A stretch of 7,573 nucleotides of DNA from an uncultured Lachnospiraceae bacterium (GTDB lineage Bacteria > Bacillota_A > Clostridia > Lachnospirales > Lachnospiraceae), in the NCBI GenBank assembly GCA_946614075.1, contig CAMOGO010000052.1, positions 1 through 7,573 of the forward strand. The letters run 5' to 3'. The notes under the pieces are model-generated. The model saw only the letters and a program-made list of their open reading frames with translations. It was not told the origin of the DNA and ran no database searches. This document shows positions 1-6,804 of this stretch, in pieces; position 1 is the stretch's first letter, and every line of letters begins with the position of its first letter. Position numbers and translations under genes: made by a program.

Positions 1-1443
1 CTCGATGACAATGTTATCGACGGTCAGGTGGATCGCCTGCAGTGTTCCCACACCGGCATTGCCGGCCAGAAGGGATTCAATATTGGCGGTGGATGCCTGG
101 AGGCTCGACACGTTGGCATTGGTGGCATTGAGGTCGGTGATTGCAGCCTTCTCCGCGACCAGGTGCTGAATCTCAGCATCCGCTGCCTGGAGAGCCGCGA
201 CATCCGCGTTCGTTGCATTGAGATCTGTGACGTTCGCCTTCTGTGCAAGCAGGGTGTCCACCTCACCAAGCTCAACATGGAGGGCTCCGATATCTGCATT
301 GGTCGCCTGCAGCTTATCCGTGACCACATGTCGGAAGGCTGTAAAGTTCTCTGACAGGGAGGTCAGGACCGCTGCCGTTCCGCGGCTCATGCTCGATGCC
401 AGAGTCAGCAGTGTCGCGCCAAGTGTCAGCCTGGAGTTCTCAGGGTGAAGAAGATCCAGGTAGATCTTCTGAATGACCATGTAGTCGTCCAGGCCATGAG
501 GCTCAGAGACTACGCGGATGTTGTCACCGACCTTGCAGCGTTCTATATCAACATCCAGGAGGTGCAGATCGACCGCTGTGATCGTGATACTGGAGATGAG
601 GAGCTTATGGCGGTCAAGTACCTCTCTGCCCTTCCGAAGAAGGTTTTCCGGCAGGGTCACATCGTCATACTCCACCACCTTTACGATCCTGCCGTATTTG
701 GCGATGGCATCCAGATCCTCGATATAATCCTTCCCGCCATTGACGCTCTTGATCGTGAGTCTTTCGTCAGTCTCTTCATCACGCTGGCCCAAGGGGACGA
801 TGACTGTCGCCAGAGAGTCACAGTCGACTTCCTGGGTGAGATCCAGGATGTTCTCGCCAAAACGGATCACCTGGTCATTCGTATGATCGTAAGATTCAAT
901 GTAGTCGATGTATCGGTATCCGTTCTCATGCCGGATCCGGATATACCCGCCAAGGCGTGAGATCAGCCGATCCTCGATAGTCTTCCAGGTATTCTCGTAA
1001 GTGGAATACCGGTACAGGCTGTCGTTGTTGTCGACCACCGTCACCTGCCCCACAATGAAGCACTTTTTGCTGTCTACATCCGCATTGTGATTGATGATCA
1101 GGTCGGTGAAATAATCTGCCACACTGATATCATGGTATTCGTGATACCGCTGGATGCTGTCCAGCAGGTATGACAGTTCGCCCTCACACTCTATGGTCCT
1201 GTTGCCATAGAAATCGACCTGGTCTGTCAGGACCCTGCCGGAATAGATCCAGTCCCTATCCTGGTAGAGGGACAGCTCCGAGTACATCTTTTTCGGGTCA
1301 TCTTTCTTCGGATGTGTCGCCGGAATAGTAAGTTTCAGTGTTCCAGTCTTGTTGACCTCCATCTCACAGGTAAGGTCTGTCAATGCCAGCTCCGGGACAC
1401 GCGGATCATAGAAGAGCTCGTCATCCAGAAAGATCCTGTACAT
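1..1443 (-). CDS. Phage tail spike / prophage endopeptidase tail protein (partial, C-terminus outside window)
   Basis: This is the tail-tip protein that follows Dit in Firmicutes siphophages, equivalent to Tal or the TIGR01665 / Prophage_tail family. It plugs the tail tip and carries host-binding or wall-degrading domains further downstream. The frame is open for 481 codons from ATG 1443 to base 1, with no stop. The start overlaps the Dit stop as TAATG and has a strong GGAGGGGG Shine-Dalgarno. The N-terminus (MYRIFLDDELFYDPRVPELAL) and the internal segments RTIECEGELSYLLDSIQR, VIRFGENILDLTQ, LTIKSVNGGKDYIED and DDVTLPENLLRKG are typical of the family. The hub domain spans roughly residues 1-370. 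Residues 380-469 are three 30-residue repeats leading into the missing distal part. No catalytic motif is visible in the part present, so lytic activity is not shown. Family confidence is high; the receptor or enzymatic role of the missing end is unknown. Confidence 0.9.
   Translation of the reverse strand, partial: MYRIFLDDELFYDPRVPELALTDLTCEMEVNKTGTLKLTIPATHPKKDDPKKMYSELSLYQDRDWIYSGRVLTDQVDFYGNRTIECEGELSYLLDSIQRYHEYHDISVADYFTDLIINHNADVDSKKCFIVGQVTVVDNNDSLYRYSTYENTWKTIEDRLISRLGGYIRIRHENGYRYIDYIESYDHTNDQVIRFGENILDLTQEVDCDSLATVIVPLGQRDEETDERLTIKSVNGGKDYIEDLDAIAKYGRIVKVVEYDDVTLPENLLRKGREVLDRHKLLISSITITAVDLHLLDVDIERCKVGDNIRVVSEPHGLDDYMVIQKIYLDLLHPENSRLTLGATLLTLASSMSRGTAAVLTSLSENFTAFRHVVTDKLQATNADIGALHVELGEVDTLLAQKANVTDLNATNADVAALQAADAEIQHLVAEKAAITDLNATNANVSSLQASTANIESLLAGNAGVGTLQAIHLTVDNIVIE
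37..306 (-). repeat. Three tandem 90-bp (30-residue) in-frame repeats in the tail spike protein
   Basis: Codons 380-409, 410-439 and 440-469 are three diverged copies of a 30-residue unit starting ATNAD/ATNAN and ending near TDLN or GTLQ. Each unit splits into three 10-residue sub-units with Leu at position 1, Ala or Gly at 6 and Ile or Val at 8. The array continues into LQAIHLTVDN before the window ends, so more copies may lie outside. It is probably a fibrous stalk segment between the hub domain and the distal domain. Confidence 0.85.
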
Positions 1444-2123
1444 TACAAACACCCCCTCCGAAATGAAAACGTGATACTGGTTGTCCCTGTTGCTGAGATA
1501 CTGTTCTCGAAAGGATGAAGGACAAGGCCAGGCACAACCTGGGTGCCGGCATCCAGTTCATACACCCTATCGTCATGGAACAGCCTGCAGGCAGCAGGTG
1601 TAGTGACTGTCGGGCAGACAGGCATGCGCAGGTTCTCAACAGTCCCGGAGACTGCTGTCGTATCACCTGTGAAAGTCACCTCATACAGGTCCTGCTCATA
1701 CCGGAATGGCTCAGCGTCTATAGTGATCGTAATTTGCCCAGCCGTTGCAAGACGCTGCGGCTCTGATATGCTGGCCCTCCCGACATAGTAATGGCCGGGA
1801 TCCTCATCAAAAGTGATTTGGACGACCCGGCCATGGTATTTATTGAATATATGGAGACAGGTCTCCACCCATCTCTCCCGGTTGGTCTTTGCTGCAAGCT
1901 GCAGTTTGATCTCCCGGTTCCCGTATGAGATATCTCCCGTCAGAACTTCTGAGAGGTCAAGCCTCCCGCTTCTTCCAGGGACTTCCAAAAGGACTGTGCT
2001 TGGCTCCGGCATGGAGATAACATCACTATTTGTGATCACCGCACCCCAGTCCCTGAGAGTATGCTCATCACCGATCAAAGCCCCGGTGAAGATCGTGACA
2101 TCTGTAGTTTCTATAGTTCTCAT
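1443..2123 (-). CDS. Distal tail protein (Dit), siphovirus tail component family
   Basis: A 226-residue Dit-like protein, which forms the hexameric hub joining the tail tube to the tip and baseplate. The segment VPGRSGRLDLSEVLTG (residues 48-63), followed by a block of aromatic and beta-strand residues (ISYGNREIKLQL), is the signature of the N-terminal Sipho_tail domain. The C-terminal part is beta-rich, as expected for the galectin-like domain. An upstream in-frame GTG at 2147 exists, but ATG 2123 is chosen because AAGGAG (2135-2130) lies 6 nt before it. The stop overlaps the start of the tail spike gene (TAATG), which suggests translational coupling. The position between tape measure and spike gene is the standard siphophage order. 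The length is near that of other Firmicutes Dit proteins, and no damage is seen. Confidence 0.9.
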   Translation of the reverse strand: MRTIETTDVTIFTGALIGDEHTLRDWGAVITNSDVISMPEPSTVLLEVPGRSGRLDLSEVLTGDISYGNREIKLQLAAKTNRERWVETCLHIFNKYHGRVVQITFDEDPGHYYVGRASISEPQRLATAGQITITIDAEPFRYEQDLYEVTFTGDTTAVSGTVENLRMPVCPTVTTPAACRLFHDDRVYELDAGTQVVPGLVLHPFENSISATGTTSITFSFRRGCL

Positions 2124-2141
2124 GGGTATCTCCTTAGCACG

Positions 2142-2173
2142 TTGCACTCACAGGATATGTGGATTATTATAAT
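2142..2173 (+). promoter_or_regulatory. Candidate plus-strand sigma-A-type promoter in the tape measure/Dit gap
   Basis: On the plus strand TTGCAC (2142-2147) is followed after 17 bp by TATTAT (2165-2170). A perfect TATAAT overlaps it at 2168-2173, at a looser 20-bp spacing from the same -35. It points away from Dit and into the structured gap, opposite to all genes here. The -35 matches TTGACA at four of six positions. AT-rich DNA can give such matches by chance, so the paired downstream terminator is the main support. Confidence 0.35.
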
Positions 2174-2176
2174 AAA

Positions 2177-2283
2177 GGCTGCAGGCACAAACGCCTTTGC
2201 AGGTTGTTTGTTGTTGTGTGTTGGTCTACTAAAGTCCTGCAGCCGTTTTTTCTCTTCCCACAGCCTGGCTGTGGGCTTTTTTT
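2177..2283 (+). ncRNA. Candidate small structured RNA, plus strand
   Basis: No gene occupies the 158 bp between the tape measure stop and the Dit start, and no ATG on the minus strand lies in it. On the plus strand a transcript starting near 2177 would begin with GGCTGCAGG (2177-2185), which pairs perfectly with CCTGCAGCC (2236-2244). That pairing would close a loop of about 50 nt containing an inner ACAAAC/GTTTGT stem (2187-2192 with 2206-2211). A T6 run (2246-2251) and then a strong terminator hairpin follow. An alternative 5' hairpin, CTGCAGGC with GCC-TT-TGCAG (2179-2202), is mutually exclusive with the long pairing. I do not recognise it as a known RNA family. It could also be a folded spacer of the minus-strand message. 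Confidence 0.3.
2257..2283 (+). terminator. Rho-independent terminator, plus strand
   Basis: A perfect 8-bp GC-rich stem CCCACAGC/GCTGTGGG (2257-2264, 2268-2275) with loop CTG is followed by C and seven T. On the minus strand the hairpin is followed by AAGAGAAAAAA instead of a T-run, so the signal is oriented plus only. The last T of the run and the next A form part of the tape measure stop codon (TAA on the minus strand). The element therefore sits exactly at the 3' edge of that gene and would stop antisense transcription from entering it. Confidence 0.75.
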
Positions 2284-5200
2284 ATCTGTTTCCCCGTCCA
2301 CCACGCATAGAATATCTCGCAAGACCAGAATCGATCGAGGGAAGAAGGTGGCCGACAAGTGTCCCGTCCTCCAGGTAGATTCCCTTACTGCTGTTGTCCG
2401 CAATGATCGCCAGGTACCGCTCCATGGAAGACATGTTGAGCCTCTCGTCGAGCATGCTCGAGAGCTGATTGTAAAAGCCCTTGAGAGGGAGAATTGCCTC
2501 CGCGCCGGCTTCTCCTCCTGCCATGATGCTGGAGCCGTTGATGCCAAACATGGTGGGCTTTGTCATGATACCGCCTTCTTTATACCAGTCCACGGAGAAG
2601 TGAGGTACGGACGGAGGCCGGAGCGAAAAGTGACCGCTGATATGCACGTGCGGGAGCTTTAAGTGCGGCAGGCTCCAAGAGAAATTAAAGTAGGATCTGA
2701 TCCTGTCGATTAGGCTCTTCACCTTATCCCTTGCCGATTCGACCGGTTTGATGATCGCGTCCTTTATGCTGTTCCAGGTGCTTGTCGCCTTGGATTTGAT
2801 CCCATCGAAAATGCTGGCAGCTGTAGTCTTTACTGCAGTAAATGCAGTTTTGACCTTGGTCTTGATACTGTCCACGGCCGTCGCGATCTTCGTTTTGATA
2901 TTGGTCCAGGCATTGTTGACTGTGGTCTTGATACTGCTCATCACAGTAGCTACATTCGACTTGATTGTGTTCCATGCATTTGTAACCGTCTGTTTGATGG
3001 CATTGGTGACTGTAGACACTGCCTGTTTAATTGCATTCCAGGCTGTGGAGAACACCTGCTTGATAGCGTTCAGCACTGTTGTCAGGACTGTCTTGATGGA
3101 GTTCCAGACTGTCTCGATTACAGTCTTGATCTTATTCACGACTGTGGTGACGACTGTTTTGATTGCAGTCCAGGCTGTAGAGAACAAAGTCTTCAGAGTG
3201 TTCAGGATAGGTGTCAGAAAAGCCACAATGGCGTTCCACACCTTCTGGATCACTGACTTGATCGCGTCAAGCGCCGCGGATACTATTGCCTTGATCTTCT
3301 CCCAGGCTGACATGATCGTCTCGCCAAAGTTCTCCCAGATTAATCTCCAGGGAAGAGTCAAGATGGTAAATGCTGCAGAAATCAGCTCCTGAATAAACAG
3401 GATTCCGACCTGGACAATGCTCTTTATCGTCTCCCACACAGTCGTCACGGTCCCGGAGATTGCAGTCCATACGGAGGACATCGTTGTCTGTATCGCAGTG
3501 AGGGCACCAGTAACCACTCCCTTAATCGCCTCCCAGATGGAAGTAAAGAAGTCCCTTATCCCAGTGAGGACAGAGGTTACCGTCGAAATGATGTCGTTCC
3601 AGATATTTGTAAAGAAAGAGGCTATGCCGTTCCAGATCCCCTCAAAGAAGGATTTGATTCCTTCCCATGCTTGATTCCAGTTCGTACTAAACCAGGACAG
3701 GACAGCATCCGCTACACCCTTGATGGTGTCTAAGAGTGTAGTAAATACACCCTTGATACCTGTCCAGATGGAGGTGAACACCTCCTTCACACCAGTCCAT
3801 GTCTGTTTCCAATCACCTGTAAATACTCCGATGAACACGTCAAGTAGTCCTGTCAGGACGCCCAGAACTGTTTCGAGTACAGTGGCGATTGTGGCAAATG
3901 TCCCCTCAAACACAGGCGCCAGGACATCACACAGTCCATTCCAGATCTTCTTTACCGTCTCCGCAATATCAGAGAAGCTGATACCCAGTGCCCCCAGACG
4001 CTGCTTAACTCCATCCACAAAGCTACTGACTGCTGTCTTGATCCGCTGCCAGGTCCCGATGATGGCCTCCCTGAAGCCGTCGTTTGTCTTCCAGAGATGC
4101 ACAAAGGCTGCTACCAGAACACCAACAACTGCTACGACAGCAAGGACCGGTGCGGAAACACCACCGAGAGCTGCCCCTATCTTCCCAAGGATCCCGTGTG
4201 CTCCGGACACAGCAACCTTCAGCTTTCCGAAGGCTCCGGCAAGCTTCACAAAGCCCTGCATGGCGATGCCGATCTTCGATATACACGTCCCCAGGATCAC
4301 CAGGAAAGGACCAAGAGCTGCTATAAACAATCCCACCTTCAGGATCGCGTTCCGCTGAGATTCGGACATGCCGTTCAGCTTGTCGACAAAGCCCTGGACT
4401 GCCGTCACAATCCTCCGGATGGCAGGCATCAGCATATCTCCAAAAGAAATGGCCAGCTCCTCCAACTGAGATTTCAGTATGGTGAGCTGACCATTTAAGT
4501 TGTCCTGCATGACGGCGGCCATCTTTTCTGCCGTGCCGTTATATCCGTCGATCTCATCAGAACAGGTGGAGATCGCGTTTTCCAGTTTCTCAATATCTGC
4601 CGGTGCCGCATTCATCAGGGCAAGGAACCCGGACATGGCGTTCTTCCCGACCAGGGACTCAGCCGCTGCAGCCTTTTCAGACTCTGTCATCTTTCCGAAA
4701 GCAGTCCGACAATCATCCAGGATGTCACTGAGGTTTCTCATAGATCCATCGGCGTTGGCTGTCTGGATTGTCACATCACCGAGGGCCTTGCCGGAGAGCT
4801 TCAGTTCTCCCTGGAGCTTTGTCATGATGGTCCGAAGAGCTGTACCTGCAGAGGAGGACTTGATGCCGGCATTAGCCATGAGGCCGATTGCCTCTGCAGT
4901 ATCCTCTGCGGAGTATCCCAATGCTCCAGCGATCGGAGCACAGTACTTGAATGTCTCACCCATCATGCCAACGTTGGTATTCGCATTCGAGGATGCAGCC
5001 GCAAGGATATCAGCGAAGTGGCCGGAGTCCTTGGCTGAGAGGCCAAAGGCTGTCAGTGCATCAGTAACGATGTCAGATGTAGTCGCCAGATCCTCACCCG
5101 AGGCAGCGGCCAGGTTCATGATGCCCTCTATACCAGAAAGCATGTCGCCTGTCTTCCAGCCGGCCATGGCCATGTAGTTCATGGCATCGGCTGCCTCAGA

Positions 5201-5818
5201 GGCACTGAACTTCGTCTTGGATCCCATTTCCCGGGCTTTGTCCCGGAGAGCATCAAAATCTTTACCCGTCGCGCCGGAAACGGCAGCCACCTGACTCATG
5301 GAGGAATCGAAGTCAGCGGAAGTCTTCACTGCCGCAGCGCCAAGGCCTGCTACCGCCGCGGAAGCCGGCATCACAGCCTTCCCCGCATTTGTGATGGAGT
5401 CACCAACCTTCTCAAACTTCTTTCCCGCCTCATCGATCTGTGACAGAACCGTACTGGTATTGGAGGCTTCCTGCTGCAGGCGCCTCAGTTCCTCCTCTGT
5501 CTCGATGATCTCTCGCTGCAGAGCATCATATTTATCCTGCCCAAGGGTCCCATTCTCCAACTGCTGCTTTGCCTGCTCCTGGGCCGACTTCAGGGCATCC
5601 AGCTTTTCCTTCGTGGCGTTGATTGCGTCCTTTAGGAGCTTCTGCTTCTGGGTGACGAGGTTGGTGTTGGTGGGATCGAGCTTCAGGAGCTTGTTCACAT
5701 CCTTCAGGGAGGTCTGTGTGGTCCTGATTGTGGAGTTGACACCCTTTAAGGCTTTATCCAGACCTGTTGTATCACCGCCGATCTCAACGGTTATTCCTTT
5801 GATTCTGCTGCCTGCCAT
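2282..5818 (-). CDS. Phage tail tape measure protein, TP901 family
   Basis: A 1178-residue tape measure protein, which fixes tail length, fills the tube lumen and helps DNA pass into the cell. ATG 5818 is chosen over the in-frame GTG 5827 because GGGAGGTGAGG lies just upstream. In order: a charged helical, probably coiled-coil region (residues about 15-140); the conserved TP901 core (about 165-480) with MAMAGWKTGDM, LAAASGEDLATTSDIV, FADILAAASSNANT and LGYSAEDTAEAIGLMANAGI; hydrophobic segments at about 495-515 and 557-575, candidate membrane-inserting helices; 32 consecutive 11-residue units (674-1025); and the usual C-terminal DWYKEGG (about 1076) and GEAGAEAILPL (about 1100) motifs. At the roughly 0.15 nm per residue seen in other siphophages, the tail would be about 175 nm (inference). 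The gene is intact. It directly follows the recombinase terminator with only 24 bp between, which leaves no room for a separate promoter. Confidence 0.97.
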   Translation of the reverse strand: MAGSRIKGITVEIGGDTTGLDKALKGVNSTIRTTQTSLKDVNKLLKLDPTNTNLVTQKQKLLKDAINATKEKLDALKSAQEQAKQQLENGTLGQDKYDALQREIIETEEELRRLQQEASNTSTVLSQIDEAGKKFEKVGDSITNAGKAVMPASAAVAGLGAAAVKTSADFDSSMSQVAAVSGATGKDFDALRDKAREMGSKTKFSASEAADAMNYMAMAGWKTGDMLSGIEGIMNLAAASGEDLATTSDIVTDALTAFGLSAKDSGHFADILAAASSNANTNVGMMGETFKYCAPIAGALGYSAEDTAEAIGLMANAGIKSSSAGTALRTIMTKLQGELKLSGKALGDVTIQTANADGSMRNLSDILDDCRTAFGKMTESEKAAAAESLVGKNAMSGFLALMNAAPADIEKLENAISTCSDEIDGYNGTAEKMAAVMQDNLNGQLTILKSQLEELAISFGDMLMPAIRRIVTAVQGFVDKLNGMSESQRNAILKVGLFIAALGPFLVILGTCISKIGIAMQGFVKLAGAFGKLKVAVSGAHGILGKIGAALGGVSAPVLAVVAVVGVLVAAFVHLWKTNDGFREAIIGTWQRIKTAVSSFVDGVKQRLGALGISFSDIAETVKKIWNGLCDVLAPVFEGTFATIATVLETVLGVLTGLLDVFIGVFTGDWKQTWTGVKEVFTSIWTGIKGVFTTLLDTIKGVADAVLSWFSTNWNQAWEGIKSFFEGIWNGIASFFTNIWNDIISTVTSVLTGIRDFFTSIWEAIKGVVTGALTAIQTTMSSVWTAISGTVTTVWETIKSIVQVGILFIQELISAAFTILTLPWRLIWENFGETIMSAWEKIKAIVSAALDAIKSVIQKVWNAIVAFLTPILNTLKTLFSTAWTAIKTVVTTVVNKIKTVIETVWNSIKTVLTTVLNAIKQVFSTAWNAIKQAVSTVTNAIKQTVTNAWNTIKSNVATVMSSIKTTVNNAWTNIKTKIATAVDSIKTKVKTAFTAVKTTAASIFDGIKSKATSTWNSIKDAIIKPVESARDKVKSLIDRIRSYFNFSWSLPHLKLPHVHISGHFSLRPPSVPHFSVDWYKEGGIMTKPTMFGINGSSIMAGGEAGAEAILPLKGFYNQLSSMLDERLNMSSMERYLAIIADNSSKGIYLEDGTLVGHLLPSIDSGLARYSMRGGRGNR
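2744..3799 (-). repeat. 32 unbroken 11-residue (33-bp) repeats in the tape measure protein
   Basis: From Trp674 to residue 1025 the protein can be cut into 32 units of exactly 11 residues with no phase slip. Position 1 is Trp in 17 units and otherwise Leu, Val, Ile, Phe, Met or once Thr. Position 4 is nearly always Ile or Val and position 5 is often Lys (WNAIKQAVSTV, WNTIKSNVATV). In the C-terminal half Trp occurs at every second unit, a 22-residue (66-bp) superperiod. Trp/Phe 11-residue repeats are known in siphophage tape measures; they make a long helix whose length follows tail length. Confidence 0.9.
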
Positions 5819-5842
5819 GATCCTCACCTCCCTTCAGGCATG

Positions 5843-5875
5843 AAAAAAGCACCTGCCATTTCTGACTGGTGCTTT
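5843..5875 (-). terminator. Hairpin terminator after the recombinase gene, probably bidirectional
   Basis: The minus strand has AAAGCACC (5875-5868) and GGTGCTTT (5853-5846), a perfect 8-bp stem around a 14-nt loop, running into six T in all (5848-5843). It lies 11 bp past the recombinase stop and 24 bp before the tape measure start. On the plus strand the same stem is followed by CGTTTTATTT, so it may work in both directions. For the tape measure and all downstream tail genes to be expressed, late transcription must read through it. Confidence 0.75.
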
Positions 5876-5886
5876 CGTTTTATTTC

Positions 5887-6741
5887 TCAAATATGATATA
5901 TGATCTCACTTTCCATCTTATCCAGGATGGACATCTGCTTATCCGCACTGATCTGCGTGTAGATTCGCGTGGTATTGATATTCGAATGCCCTAATAGGTC
6001 CGCAAGGTGTACCAGGTCATGGTCCTTGCTATAGTAATTTACCGCAAAGAAGTGCCGCAGATTATGCGGAAAGATCTTTTCACGGGGTACATCCGCTTTC
6101 TCGGACAGTTTCTTCATCCAGTGCCCGATATTGTTCCTGTCCAGTAAATTGCCCCGTTTTGACCTGAAAACCACGCCTGACTCGATCTTACGCAGTTCAC
6201 AATATGTCTCTAACAGCTTACATAATTCTGTAGGAAGGAGTATCTCCCTGTATTTTCCTTTAAGGTGTATGCTGACACGCTTCTTCGATACTGCTTCAAC
6301 TGTGATGTACTGCAGTTCGCTCACACGCATCCCGGTTCCTGCCAGCGTCTGAATGATATAAAAAAGCTGGTCGTTTTGTAATCCCTTAGCCGCTTCAAGT
6401 AAACGCCGGTACTCCTCATGCGTGAGTTCCCTGCCGGTATCACGGAAAGTCTTCTGCTGAAGCTTATAGGAACTCACGCAACACTCGTTCCATCCCATGA
6501 TTTTAAAAAACTTATTGAGCGCGTTTATGTAATTATTTGCGGTAGATAATTTGTATTTTTCCTTCAGAGTGGCTTTAAACGAAATCACAGTTGCTTTATC
6601 GAATTCCTTGCCACTCCCTACCCATTCCGTAAATGTTTCAACACATCTTGAATAATTGTAGATAGTACCTTCCGTTCTTTCCTCTTCTTCCAGGACTGCA
6701 CAAAAATCATTGATGTACTGGGGCTCTATTACATGCTTCAT
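5887..6741 (-). CDS. Tyrosine recombinase / integrase (XerC/D-like, 284 residues)
   Basis: A complete site-specific tyrosine recombinase that cuts and rejoins DNA through a 3'-phosphotyrosine intermediate. The N-terminal SAM-like core-binding domain spans about residues 8-88, and the catalytic domain about 105-275. All expected active-site residues are visible: Arg139 in TGMRVSEL, probable Lys161 in LKGKYREI, His226 and Arg229 in PHNLRHFF, His252 in LLGHSNINTTR and the nucleophile Tyr261 in RIYTQ. ATG 6741 is preferred because GGAG lies 9 nt before it; ATG 6759 (290 residues) has no Shine-Dalgarno. No arm-type DNA-binding domain is evident, so it resembles small XerC/D-type enzymes more than lambda Int. 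The gene is visibly more AT-rich than the tail genes around it, ends in its own terminator and interrupts the chaperone/tape measure pair. This suggests a later insertion or an accessory cassette. Its target site is unknown. Confidence 0.93.
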   Translation of the reverse strand: MKHVIEPQYINDFCAVLEEEERTEGTIYNYSRCVETFTEWVGSGKEFDKATVISFKATLKEKYKLSTANNYINALNKFFKIMGWNECCVSSYKLQQKTFRDTGRELTHEEYRRLLEAAKGLQNDQLFYIIQTLAGTGMRVSELQYITVEAVSKKRVSIHLKGKYREILLPTELCKLLETYCELRKIESGVVFRSKRGNLLDRNNIGHWMKKLSEKADVPREKIFPHNLRHFFAVNYYSKDHDLVHLADLLGHSNINTTRIYTQISADKQMSILDKMESEIIYHI

Positions 6742-6770
6742 AGCCATGCTCTCCGTCATTTTGATGTTAT

Positions 6771-6797
6771 GACTGTGTTGATTAGGAGTACACAGAC
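6771..6797 (+). other. Imperfect dyad upstream of the recombinase, candidate core recombination site or operator
   Basis: CTGTGT (6773-6778) and ACACAG (6790-6795) are a perfect inverted pair. Widened to 10-bp arms, GACTGTGTTG (6771-6780) and GTACACAGAC (6788-6797) match at 7 of 10 positions around a 7-bp centre (6781-6787). Two roughly 10-bp arms around a 6-8 bp spacer is the layout of tyrosine recombinase core sites. It lies 12 bp beyond the first possible ATG of the recombinase. A repressor operator is an equally possible reading, and dyads of this size can arise by chance in AT-rich DNA. Confidence 0.3.
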
Positions 6798-6798
6798 T

Positions 6799-6804
6799 AT
6801 TATA
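6799..6804 (-). promoter_or_regulatory. Candidate -10 box for the recombinase gene
   Basis: The minus strand reads TATAAT at 6804-6799, about 40 bp before ATG 6759 and 58 bp before ATG 6741, within AT-rich DNA. I see no good -35 hexamer at 16-18 bp spacing. It overlaps the edge of the dyad at 6771-6797, which would fit autoregulation. Weak on its own. Confidence 0.25.

Noticed and set aside
1..960. Plus- and minus-frame alternatives over the spike gene (24-329, 28-354, 445-960)
   Set aside because: The continuous 481-codon minus-strand frame with clear tail spike family sequence explains the region. The others are low-complexity shadows of its 90-bp repeats.
2157..2378. A plus-strand hydrophobic frame from ATG 2157 that looks like a small membrane peptide
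   Set aside because: It has no usable ribosome site, runs through the strong terminator at 2257-2283, and continues antisense into the tape measure gene. It is more likely a by-product of the structured gap.
2744..3799. Regularly spaced 33-bp similarity resembling a CRISPR-like array
   Set aside because: The periodicity is that of the encoded 11-residue protein repeats. Units are diverged and contiguous, with no spacers.
2748..5843. Several long plus-strand reading frames across the tape measure gene (for example 2748-3392, 3720-4358, 4500-5177, 5298-5843)
   Set aside because: They lie wholly within the minus-strand tape measure gene, lack Shine-Dalgarno sequences, and reflect its repeats and codon bias. 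Their products show no family features.
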